A DNA stretch of 6,838 nucleotides from Desulfobacca acetoxidans (GTDB lineage Bacteria; Desulfobacterota; Desulfobaccia; Desulfobaccales; 0-14-0-80-60-11): NCBI GenBank assembly GCA_022736495.1, contig DZCR01000164.1:1-6838 (forward strand), given 5' to 3'. The notes under the pieces are model-generated. The model was not told where the DNA came from and made no database searches. It was given only the letters and a program-made list of their open reading frames with translations. The first letter of the stretch is position 1. Every line of letters begins with the position of its first letter. A program made the translations under genes and the position numbers. Positions 1 through 6,332 of this stretch are shown here, piece by piece.

Positions 1-77
1 GCCGGGAAAAACGATAAATAGGTGCATAAAAAAAGAATGAGGGTCTTTAAATAAATTCTTATGAATAAGCCTTTCAT
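1..77 (-). CDS. Start of exported protein gene, probable TpsA exoprotein (partial)
   Basis: An ATG at 77-75 opens a frame that runs off the window after 25 full codons. The visible residues are M-K-G-L-F-I-R-I-Y-L-K followed by a strongly hydrophobic stretch (TLILFLCTYLSFFP). This is a classic Sec signal peptide start with a basic n-region and hydrophobic core. A good ribosome site (AAGGACAGG, complement of about 81-90) lies just upstream, and the TpsB stop is 26 nt away, so it belongs to the same operon. TPS operons normally pair the transporter with a large secreted beta-helical exoprotein, so the cargo (FhaB/ShlA-like TpsA) is the natural guess. No TPS-domain sequence is visible, so identity is inferred from position only. 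It could be another exported or lipoprotein component. Confidence 0.55.
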   Translation of the reverse strand, partial: MKGLFIRIYLKTLILFLCTYLSFFP

Positions 78-103
78 TTTTCCTGTCCTTTTTATTAATC
101 CGT

Positions 104-1699
104 TTAAAACCGGTAATTCAGTTTAAAATACCATTCCTGGTCATGGACCTCTGTATCGTCCGTGTCTTCCAGGGCCAGGCCCCAGTCCAGCTTGAAATCG
201 ATTCTGTCCTTCCAGGTCCCCTGGAGTCCCAGGCCCAGTCCGTGGATGAAGACGGAATCCCATTCCCCGGGCAGGGGGTCCCGCACCGAGAGCCAGGCCC
301 AGTCATAGAACACATAGGGCATGAGCGGGAGCTGCTTCACCAGACTGGGGCTGAAGACCTCCATGGTGCCGTGCAGGGCGTTGTCGGACAGCAGTTCGGA
401 TTCCTTATACCCCCGGACACTGGTCACGCCTCCGGCCGAATACTGTTCGTTGTTGACCAGGGGCTGGTCCGAAATCTGGCCGTCCACCTTGGCAAACAGA
501 GAAAATCCCCTGGGCAGCTTCTGGCGTCTTTCCACGCCTGCGGTTAAATAGATATAATTCCCTGTGGCCCCGTACCGTTTGCTCTGAAACTCATCCATAT
601 CATTCATGAGCACGTTGCGGAAAAGCAGGTTGAGATCCGCACTGAACTGGGTGGCCCCGGTCTCATCGGCAAAGCTTGAGGCATAGCCGAACATGAGGGG
701 CATATATTCAATGGGGGTGACGGACCCCTGGGTGTCTTCTTCAAAATCCTTCCAGTCCAGGCCCAGGGTCAGGTTATGGTCATACCGGCCCTGGGAGGGC
801 AGGGGGATCATATACCGGAGCCCGGCCATCATTCCTTTTCCGATGACGTTAAATCCTTCTCCGCTGGCGGTTTCACTGTCGGAATCGACAAAATACCCGA
901 TGAGGAGATGATTCCGGTCCCAGGGGGCCGGCAGGGAATAGGAGCCGGAAAACACCAGGACCTCACTGGTTTTTTCCGGCGAGGTCTGGAACTGGGCACT
1001 GATGGAATGCCCCTTCTGCCAGAGGTTGTCATACCGGATCAGGCCGTTGAGCCGGGTGTCCGTGGTGGTGTGGGTGGACCGGTTGTTGAGTTCCAGGCTG
1101 CCGTGCAGGGGCAGTTTGTCCTCGACCTTCAGTTCCACGTCAATGGTCCCCAGCTCCCGTCCCGGAATCAGAACCGGAGACACCTTGAGGTCCGGATTCC
1201 GGTTGATCTGGGCCAGTTCCGTCCGGATCTGGGGCAGAAACAGGATTTCCCCCGGTTTCAGGGCCGGCAGGCTCTCCCGGATATGGGCCATGGTAAAATA
1301 TTTGTTTCCCGCCACCCTCACCCGTTTGATCCGGCTTTCAATGACCTGGAGTTTGACAATGCCGGTGTCCACGGTCTGTTCCGGGATATTCACCAGCACC
1401 GTGGGATACCCGTTTTCATGGAAGAGGCGCTCCAGGGCGTCCCTGGCCCCTTCCACATCTTCGGCGGTTTTTTTCTCGCCGGTAAAGGCCTGGACCGCCT
1501 CCATCAGAGATTCCTTCCGGAGGACGGTATTGCCCTCAATGGAAAAGGACCGGATGGCAAAGCCGGGGTTTTGGTTTTCATCGGCCGGGAGAAGGGAGGC
1601 TGCCGCCAGCACCAGGGCCGCCACCAGCATGAGGGTGGCCATACCAAAGGGTTTTTTCAGGGCAAATTGCTTTTCAGCCTGGTATTTATGGGGATTCAT
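104..1699 (-). CDS. TpsB/FhaC/ShlB-family outer-membrane transporter of two-partner secretion
   Basis: This is an outer-membrane beta-barrel that exports a partner exoprotein from periplasm to surface. Residues about 1-39 form a signal peptide with a long basic n-region and a hydrophobic core ending LLPA. Residues about 46-121 read as POTRA_2 (IRSFSIEGN ... IVKLQVIES) and about 122-195 as the second POTRA. The rest is a beta-strand-rich barrel with the conserved GG...SVRGY motif (VRGY about 428-431) seen in TpsB and Omp85 proteins, and a C-terminal aromatic residue (NYRF). At 531 aa it is a little shorter than FhaC or ShlB. Only a few residues separate the signal peptide from POTRA1, so the N-terminal plug helix of FhaC looks absent or very short. 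There is no cysteine. The start is ATG 1699, sharing one base with the upstream TGA (TGATG); GTG at 1702 is an equal alternative. Translational coupling is likely. Confidence 0.93.
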   Translation of the reverse strand: MNPHKYQAEKQFALKKPFGMATLMLVAALVLAAASLLPADENQNPGFAIRSFSIEGNTVLRKESLMEAVQAFTGEKKTAEDVEGARDALERLFHENGYPTVLVNIPEQTVDTGIVKLQVIESRIKRVRVAGNKYFTMAHIRESLPALKPGEILFLPQIRTELAQINRNPDLKVSPVLIPGRELGTIDVELKVEDKLPLHGSLELNNRSTHTTTDTRLNGLIRYDNLWQKGHSISAQFQTSPEKTSEVLVFSGSYSLPAPWDRNHLLIGYFVDSDSETASGEGFNVIGKGMMAGLRYMIPLPSQGRYDHNLTLGLDWKDFEEDTQGSVTPIEYMPLMFGYASSFADETGATQFSADLNLLFRNVLMNDMDEFQSKRYGATGNYIYLTAGVERRQKLPRGFSLFAKVDGQISDQPLVNNEQYSAGGVTSVRGYKESELLSDNALHGTMEVFSPSLVKQLPLMPYVFYDWAWLSVRDPLPGEWDSVFIHGLGLGLQGTWKDRIDFKLDWGLALEDTDDTEVHDQEWYFKLNYRF

Positions 1700-2982
1700 C
1701 ACCGGCCTGCTTCCGCCTTTTCAAGATCCGTAACCTGCTTCAGTTCCGACAGAAAGCCGTCGGCGTCCTTGAACCCTTCCATTTTTTTGATGATATTTCC
1801 CTTTGCATCCATGAAAACCATCATGGGAAATCCCTCCTGCCGGTAAAAGGATTTCAGTCCCGGGTCCAGGTCCGAATTGGCCTTGACAAAGACAAGCCGG
1901 TCTTTTAAGAGCTTGATTCTCGGGTCCTTAAAGGTCTGGCTGAACAATTTTTCGCACCACTGGCACCAGTCGGCATACAGGATCAGGACAGCCGGCTTTT
2001 CTTGGAGCCTAGCCGTTTCCAGACCCTTGTCATGGTCGTCGATCCATGGAATCTCAAGGTTTTTGAAGGCCGAGGCCTTGGTCAGGGAAAGGATTTCCAG
2101 GTCATATTGAAGGGCTTTGCCGGCAAAGGGATGGTTAAAGTCCACCACAAACCCGGCGCCGTCGGCGGAAATGATTCTTCCTTCCCTGTCTTCCACCGGG
2201 AAAGAGGCTCCGATCTCGGGCACAAGCCTCATGGTGATGACATCCCCCTCCACGGTCAGGGTGGTTTTTCCAAAGGGGGCCTGTTCGCTGAAACCGTGCC
2301 GTGCCAGGTTCAGGATCAGGATCTTCTCCCCGGTCACCTCCATGACCTCCGATTCAAAATAGGGATTCAGCCTGACCCGGTCTCCTTTTTGCGGCAGGAC
2401 CTTGAATTTTTTAAGATAGGCCGGGGCATTGATTTCCAGCCTCAGGGGCATGGTTCTCACCGTGGGAAAGGTCTGGGCGGCCTCATCCTTGTGAAGACCA
2501 AAGGCCTTTTCCGGAGCAAGGGTCACGGTCTTTTTCCCATCACGGCTCACACCAAGGACAGCCGATCCAAGGCCGGGGGGTTGGGTCCGGCTTCCGGCCA
2601 CAAGGGTCTGAAGCGACAGCCCGGCCGATCCTTCCACCGCCAAAGGCCCGGTTCCGGAAATCAGGGTTCCGTCTTCAAGAGCCGACCGGTACCGGACCGA
2701 AACCAGGTCCCCGGTCTGGACAATGCCGGGGTCCTCATCCAGGTAGATGTCCACGCTGGTTTTACCGGTTCTTTTGGCTTCTTCTACGGCTTCGGCAATC
2801 TTTTTCTGAATGTTTTCCTTTTCGGCCGGTCCGGCTTCCCGGCCCAGAGCCGAAATGCCGGAAGCGCTGCCCTGATTTTCCGCCGGAAGGGCGGCTTGTT
2901 TATCGGCAGTCATGCAGGAGAACGGCAAACCTATAAAAAGGATGAGCGCAATAGCCGTGAGAAACCGGGATTTGAGTTTCAT
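1699..2982 (-). CDS. Exported SlyD/FKBP-like peptidyl-prolyl isomerase fused to a thioredoxin domain
   Basis: A 427-aa two-module exported folding factor. Residues 1-23 are a signal sequence ending LPFSC, an atypical lipobox with Cys23 as possible lipid anchor. Residues about 55-75 are a charged, helix-prone linker. Residues about 88-300 are SlyD/FKBP-like: GDLVSVRYRSALEDGTLI, then GLGSAVLGVSRDGKK (the FKBP core), a long flap insert, and DFNHPFAGKALQYDLEIL, the SlyD signature strand. Residues about 325-420 are thioredoxin-like, closest in style to DsbD-gamma: LYADWCQWCEKL with CQWC at 340-343, and the cis-proline loop GFPMMVF (Pro386). Expected roles are proline isomerisation plus thiol-disulfide exchange in the periplasm. 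It overlaps its upstream paralogue by 4 nt (ATGA) and touches tpsB, implying work on the TPS cargo or barrel. AGGGG about 6 nt before ATG is the ribosome site. FKBP active-site residues are degenerate, so it may be chiefly a chaperone. Confidence 0.85.
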   Translation of the reverse strand: MKLKSRFLTAIALILFIGLPFSCMTADKQAALPAENQGSASGISALGREAGPAEKENIQKKIAEAVEEAKRTGKTSVDIYLDEDPGIVQTGDLVSVRYRSALEDGTLISGTGPLAVEGSAGLSLQTLVAGSRTQPPGLGSAVLGVSRDGKKTVTLAPEKAFGLHKDEAAQTFPTVRTMPLRLEINAPAYLKKFKVLPQKGDRVRLNPYFESEVMEVTGEKILILNLARHGFSEQAPFGKTTLTVEGDVITMRLVPEIGASFPVEDREGRIISADGAGFVVDFNHPFAGKALQYDLEILSLTKASAFKNLEIPWIDDHDKGLETARLQEKPAVLILYADWCQWCEKLFSQTFKDPRIKLLKDRLVFVKANSDLDPGLKSFYRQEGFPMMVFMDAKGNIIKKMEGFKDADGFLSELKQVTDLEKAEAGR

Positions 2983-3800
2983 TTGGTCCCCTTTGCTTCC
3001 TCATTGTCCAGGATTTCCACGGTGCAGTTCAGGGTCTGCCCGCCAAAGGGATGGCCGTAATCCACTATAATATTTTTTTCATTGATCTCGGAAATCCTGC
3101 CGATGAGGCCCCCGGTCCTGACCAGGGTTCCGACCTCGGCTTCAATAGTGACCCTTACCTCTTTGTCATCCCCGGTTTCCCGGGCCTGGCCCCAGGGGGT
3201 ATCAAAGGTGCGCAGAGGGTCTGTGATCAACTTGATGGTGATATTGTCCGGGTCCAGGGCGATCACTTCGGCATAGGCTTGGCCAGCTTCCGTAAGGATT
3301 TCCCCTTTTTCCGGAAGTCGGCCGTAGTCTTTACGATAAATCTCTCCGGGAATAATCTGGATCCTGGGAGCCGTCCGGATCCTGGGGATCATTCTGTACC
3401 GGTGGCTGTCCTCAAGTCCTTCCGGAATTCGGGATTCCAGAATCACCTCAAGGCTTTTCCCTTTTTCCCTGCCCACAACGGCATGGGCCAGACGTGTGCC
3501 GATCTCCTCGTCCAGGAACAAAACTTCTCTGGGCTTCAGGTTGGGCAGGTCTTCACCGGCAACCAGGCGAAGGGGTTTCATATCGGGTCGCTGGGCAAAC
3601 ACCCGTGATTTGGCAAGGGATTCGTCCTTTGCAACGGCCGGGGTAGTGGTGTCGATGACCTCACGGGTTTCAGTCCGGCAGGTATAATCTACCCGGACCC
3701 GTTCTCCTTTTTCAACCCTGGGTCCGGGCGTCAACCCGGTGCATCCCAGGAAGAGTATGAGGAAGAGGAAAAGAAAAATGCCTTTTTGCAGGGGCTTCAT
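2979..3800 (-). CDS. SlyD/FKBP-like lipoprotein, probable periplasmic folding chaperone
   Basis: A 273-aa protein that begins with a lipoprotein signal peptide: hydrophobic FLFLILFLGC with Cys20 as the lipidation candidate. Residues about 29-52 (KGERVRVDYTCRTETREVIDTT) match the first strand and V-x-D-[ST] region of FKBP. Residues 228-263 contain a SlyD-type end (GRISEINEKNIIVDYGHPFGGQTLNCTVEIL). The segment between them, about 85-225, is long and divergent, as in the downstream FKBP-thioredoxin protein, and the two look like tandem paralogues. Here the thioredoxin domain is missing. Peptidyl-prolyl isomerase or holdase activity at the membrane is inferred from family; catalytic aromatic residues are not clearly conserved. 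It is the first gene of the operon, with AAGGA 6 nt before ATG, and its TGA overlaps the next ATG by 4 nt. Confidence 0.78.
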   Translation of the reverse strand: MKPLQKGIFLFLFLILFLGCTGLTPGPRVEKGERVRVDYTCRTETREVIDTTTPAVAKDESLAKSRVFAQRPDMKPLRLVAGEDLPNLKPREVLFLDEEIGTRLAHAVVGREKGKSLEVILESRIPEGLEDSHRYRMIPRIRTAPRIQIIPGEIYRKDYGRLPEKGEILTEAGQAYAEVIALDPDNITIKLITDPLRTFDTPWGQARETGDDKEVRVTIEAEVGTLVRTGGLIGRISEINEKNIIVDYGHPFGGQTLNCTVEILDNEEAKGTK

Positions 3801-3840
3801 TATATATCCTTAAATTATTGTTTTAAGCAGTCTGCCTGTT

Positions 3841-3861
3841 ATTTTATCCTGATGACTTTAA
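3841..3861 (-). promoter_or_regulatory. Candidate -10 elements of the FKBP-TPS operon
   Basis: Two -10 candidates lie between the repeat array and the ATG at 3800 on the minus strand. TTAAAG (3861-3856) begins 9 nt after the last repeat unit, the same distance as TATAAC in the other promoter, but matches TATAAT poorly. TAAAAT (3846-3841) is a better match but is 24 nt from the array. No good -35 accompanies either, as expected if an activator bound to the repeats replaces it. Confidence 0.35.
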
Positions 3862-3870
3862 CCACAGGCA

Positions 3871-3910
3871 GGTTAGGCCGGCATTAAGACCGGGTTAGGG
3901 GTCGGTTAGA
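3871..3910 (-). promoter_or_regulatory. Four 11-bp-phased direct repeats (Pho-box-like operator) before the FKBP-TPS operon
   Basis: On the minus strand the units are TCTAACC (3910-3904), CCTAACC (3899-3893), CTTAATG (3888-3882) and CCTAACC (3877-3871). Successive units are exactly 11 bp apart, 7 bp plus a 4-bp spacer. This is the geometry of sites for PhoB/OmpR-class winged-helix regulators, and the units resemble the PyTTAAPyPy repeats of cyanobacterial Pho boxes. The array sits 71 bp upstream of the ATG. The same repeat type in the same orientation precedes the PEP-CTERM/PstS-like unit. The repeats are seen directly; which regulator binds is inference. Confidence 0.6.
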
Positions 3911-3921
3911 TAATGATGAGA

Positions 3922-3955
3922 ATAAAAAAGGCGGGCCTGGAATAAAGGCCCGCCT
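3922..3955 (-). terminator. Rho-independent terminator after the PstS-like gene
   Basis: A perfect 10-bp inverted repeat, AGGCGGGCCT (3955-3946) and AGGCCCGCCT (3938-3929) on the minus strand, encloses a 7-nt loop. It is followed by six T and then a further TATT. It begins 33 nt past the stop of the PstS-like gene. There is no T-run on the plus-strand side, so it acts on minus-strand transcripts and separates the two transcription units. Confidence 0.92.
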
Positions 3956-3987
3956 GAAAAACCCCCTGAACAATCAGAGGTCAGACA

Positions 3988-5277
3988 TTATTTCTGTTTG
4001 GGATATTGAAAATCATCTGCCTTTTCCCAGTTCATGGCATCCTGGGAAGCCCAATATTCCGCCTTAGAGGAAGGCAAGTTAGCTTCATCGGATGCAAAAA
4101 GAACCAACTCATCAATCAAGGCCTTGGTATCACCGATTTCATTGTTATACAGCCACTGAGCGGCCCAGAAATCATACTGGCCGTTTTTAATGTTGGTGCT
4201 GTTAGCTGCCACTCCCTGGTAGGTCATGCTTTTAACTCCGGAGCAGCCGGAAACACATTTATCCGCATCAGCATAACCTACGGCGCCGAAGTTCTCGCCT
4301 ACGCATTTCACCATGTCGGAAGACCCGTTATTAAAATAAATTTTTGGACGACTGGCATTAGAACCTGTATACTCTTTAATTACCAGATTATAATCTCCAC
4401 GCATAACGGCGGCATCCAGGGTGGCGGCTGTGCCGGACCCGGCATGTCGGAGGCAGAGAGTTACCCGTTGGGGGGGAAGGCTGGGATCAAATTCGTTCCA
4501 GTTAGAAACCTGGCCGCTGTAAAGAGATGTGGCCATGAGGCGACTCATATTGTCGAAGGGAACCGCTTTTTCTGGGGCTACAGTGGTAGTAGCTGGAGTA
4601 GTTGAATAATCCACATTCCTGCCATTGTTGGCAAAAAAACCAAACGGTACGACAATGGGCCGGTCTACATTGTATCCAGCAGCCTGCGGGTCCTGGAGAG
4701 CATCCGGGAAAATAATTTCCTGATTGAGATAGGGGCCGCCCAGGTGACCCAGCTTATAGCCTTCGCTTTTCTGGTTAAAGGTGGTGGCGGCCACATCAGA
4801 GGCTCCGATATGGACATCCTGGCAGGATAAGGCTGTCACGGTGCCTACTCCAGTAGTCGGAAGGGTTGCTGATGTCAAATCAGCCTGTTTACGGTTGGCA
4901 GATCCGCATCCGTCGGGGTCATAGGCAGTATCGGCCATGACTGCACGGATGCCGTCATAGGAGGCTTCGGTGGTATACCGGATTACCACCGTATTCCCGC
5001 CGATCCCTTCCCCTGTATCACCTCCGGGTTGGACGGCTTGATCACCGAGACATACGGCAGCACCGGTATCCCGGCTTGAAACTTTACCTTTGGCCGAACG
5101 CAAATTTGCAGCGTCGCATCCCAGGCTTGTCAGGAAGCTGGGAGCTGCTGCCGTCCAGAACTCATACTGGGCGGAAGCCCCGTAAAGGTTGACATTGATC
5201 GTCCCTGCCTGGGCGGAAGCCGCTATCGTCAGAGCAGCGCTGCCGATTACCATTCCCTTTAAAATTTTTTTAAACAT
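3988..5277 (-). CDS. PstS-like exported substrate-binding protein (type 2 periplasmic binding fold)
   Basis: A 429-aa protein with a clean signal peptide, cleavage expected after SAQA (24). Motifs parallel phosphate-binding PstS in order: YGASAQYEF (32-40, the GAG/S-T loop), TEASYDGIRAVM (103-114), HIGASDVA (156-163, like FGASD of PstS), PIVVPFGFFAN (207-217), LYSGQVSNWNEF (252-263, like LGKIxxWxD), LRHAGSGT (276-283) and GAVGYADA (331-338). It is longer than typical PstS (about 320-350 aa). The PstS motif R-A-D-G-S-G-T reads R-H-A-G-S-G-T here, so the Asp that contacts phosphate is Ala279. Eight cysteines (54, 76, 124, 152, 275, 325, 341, 345) suggest disulfides. No pstCAB permease genes are in the window. 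The gene lies 39 nt after the PEP-CTERM gene, with AAAGGA about 8 nt before ATG, and ends at a strong terminator. Its ligand may be phosphate, another oxyanion, or none. Confidence 0.8.
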   Translation of the reverse strand: MFKKILKGMVIGSAALTIAASAQAGTINVNLYGASAQYEFWTAAAPSFLTSLGCDAANLRSAKGKVSSRDTGAAVCLGDQAVQPGGDTGEGIGGNTVVIRYTTEASYDGIRAVMADTAYDPDGCGSANRKQADLTSATLPTTGVGTVTALSCQDVHIGASDVAATTFNQKSEGYKLGHLGGPYLNQEIIFPDALQDPQAAGYNVDRPIVVPFGFFANNGRNVDYSTTPATTTVAPEKAVPFDNMSRLMATSLYSGQVSNWNEFDPSLPPQRVTLCLRHAGSGTAATLDAAVMRGDYNLVIKEYTGSNASRPKIYFNNGSSDMVKCVGENFGAVGYADADKCVSGCSGVKSMTYQGVAANSTNIKNGQYDFWAAQWLYNNEIGDTKALIDELVLFASDEANLPSSKAEYWASQDAMNWEKADDFQYPKQK

Positions 5278-5316
5278 TTTGTTTTTCCTTTAATCTTAAT
5301 AGTTGTTAAATTTAAC

Positions 5317-6063
5317 TTATGCTTTTCTGCGGATGCCCACAAGGCCCAGAAGCCCGGAAAACATCAGGATAAAGGCTCCCGGCACAGGCACCACCGGGCT
5401 GGTGGCGGCATTCATCACAATGGAACCATCCGTAAAAATTCTGAAAGAAGCTATATATTCAGTTGTTGCGCCTGGGACCAGAGCGACTTCATAAGTGGGG
5501 GTCCATCCATATTTGTAAAGGTACATGTCCACATAACCAAGCTCTGGCAGCACAGCCTCGCCAACGGCTACTGCGGCATTAAAGCCTGCATAACTGCCTG
5601 GCGTACTGTTCTGATCCATTTTTTTCCAATAGGAAGAGCTATTGCTGGCAGGCTTTACAGCCTTGGCAGCAGCAGCGCCGTAGTTGGTATAAGTGGCACC
5701 TGCCGTGGTCCAAAAATTTTCAAATGTTGATTGGCTGATGCCTTGATTCGTAGTCATGGTGGTTGCAAAATAGGCATACTCACCATCAACGACGGAGGTA
5801 TCTTTTGCATAAATGCCCACCTTGAGTTCGGAAAAAGAACTAATGGCGTTGTAATCAGACAGATTGAATGATCCGGCTGCCGCCAGGGTGGCATTCTGCT
5901 GGGTAAAATCAAGGGTTAATACATTGCCCAGATCAAGGGCCACTTCCTTGTCGGTCTTGTTGTAAATCACAGCCGTGAGGCTGCCGTTGCTGAAGGCGGC
6001 GGCTGAGCCGGCGATTGCAAACACCATGAAAGCCGCCATCATGCTTACCAAAAACTTTTTCAT
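5317..6063 (-). CDS. PEP-CTERM-like surface-sorted protein (VPVPGAF variant)
   Basis: A 248-aa exported protein of unknown function. The signal peptide is MKKFLVSMMAAFMVFAIAGSAAA, with cleavage near residue 23. The C-terminus has the tripartite sorting signal of exosortase substrates: VPVPGAF (225-231), a hydrophobic span (ILMFSGLLGLVGI), then RRKA at the very end. The canonical Val-Pro-Glu-Pro is replaced by Val-Pro-Val-Pro-Gly, a variant I associate with Desulfobacterota. The middle (about 25-220) is rich in Ala, Thr, Ser, Asn and Tyr with no motif I recognise, and has no cysteine; it is probably a beta-rich extracellular domain. An ideal ribosome site (TAAGGAGG, 6080-6073) lies 9 nt before ATG. 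It is the first gene of the unit with the PstS-like protein. Exosortase-dependent sorting is inferred; no exosortase gene is in this window. Confidence 0.82.
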   Translation of the reverse strand: MKKFLVSMMAAFMVFAIAGSAAAFSNGSLTAVIYNKTDKEVALDLGNVLTLDFTQQNATLAAAGSFNLSDYNAISSFSELKVGIYAKDTSVVDGEYAYFATTMTTNQGISQSTFENFWTTAGATYTNYGAAAAKAVKPASNSSSYWKKMDQNSTPGSYAGFNAAVAVGEAVLPELGYVDMYLYKYGWTPTYEVALVPGATTEYIASFRIFTDGSIVMNAATSPVVPVPGAFILMFSGLLGLVGIRRKA

Positions 6064-6311
6064 TTCTTTTTTCCTCCTTACGTTAATTTGTTTTCAACAT
6101 CCTATGTTTGGTTTTGGCGGTCCGGCTGTCTTGCAGTGGTTTGGATTCTTTTTGGTTTTTGTTTTTATCCTGGATGGTGGAGCGCGTTTTAAAAATTTCC
6201 CGTCTTAAGCCGGTTATTTTAAGCTGCATTCCGCGTCATCCCTTTTTATTCTGCAAGACCCGTTGACTTTCCGGCCCCCGGTCACCCGGGGTGTGGCTTT
6301 TTCTATGGTAC
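6064..6311 (-). other. Long untranslated leader of the PEP-CTERM/PstS-like unit
   Basis: If transcription starts about 7 nt after TATAAC, the leader is about 250 nt. It holds a GC-rich 6-bp hairpin (CCCCGG/CCGGGG, 6276-6291, 4-nt loop) near its 5' end, with no U-run, so it is not a terminator for this strand. Further down is a 48-codon basic frame on the minus strand (ATG 6229 to TAA 6083) that stops just before the PEP-CTERM ribosome site. Its ribosome site is weak (AAGGG, 10 nt spacing), so I do not call it a gene. I recognise no known riboswitch. Confidence 0.4.
6104..6120. repeat. 17-bp direct repeat, copy 1 (in leader)
   Basis: On the plus strand this reads ATGTTTGGTTTTGGCGG. It differs at one base from the copy at 6516-6532 (ATGTTAGGTTTTGGCGG), in the same orientation 412 bp away. 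The two copies bracket the promoter region of the PEP-CTERM/PstS-like unit. Function unknown; it may be a regulator site or chance. Confidence 0.5.
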
Positions 6312-6317
6312 GGTTGA

Positions 6318-6323
6318 GTTATA
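6318..6323 (-). promoter_or_regulatory. -10 element of the PEP-CTERM/PstS-like unit
   Basis: TATAAC on the minus strand (6323-6318) matches TATAAT in five of six bases. It starts 9 nt after the last 11-bp repeat unit, close to the spacing between a Pho box and the -10 in activated Pho promoters. No separate -35 is evident. Confidence 0.5.
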
Positions 6324-6332
6324 CGGGGTCTG

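Noticed and set aside
776..1846. Long plus-strand open frame opposite tpsB (and similar ones at 2002-3060, 3051-3608 and 4006-4605)
   Set aside because: Antisense shadows of well-supported minus-strand genes; their translations show no domain, signal peptide or ribosome site.
1..3800. Porin-cytochrome electron conduit, since PPIases often accompany such clusters
   Set aside because: No CxxCH haem motif in any protein, and the barrel protein has POTRA domains and the TpsB VRGY motif.
5305..5316. GTTAAATTTAAC palindrome between the PEP-CTERM and PstS-like genes as a terminator
   Set aside because: All-AT core with no GC stem or T-run; better read as a short intergenic palindrome inside an operon.
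6230..6275. Sigma-54 promoter (TTGCA near 6250) as known for some PEP-CTERM genes
   Set aside because: No GG at the required 12-bp spacing upstream of the GC.
6276..6291. GC hairpin as a terminator or part of a cyclic-di-GMP riboswitch
   Set aside because: No U-run follows on the minus strand, and the conserved GEMM sequence blocks are not present.
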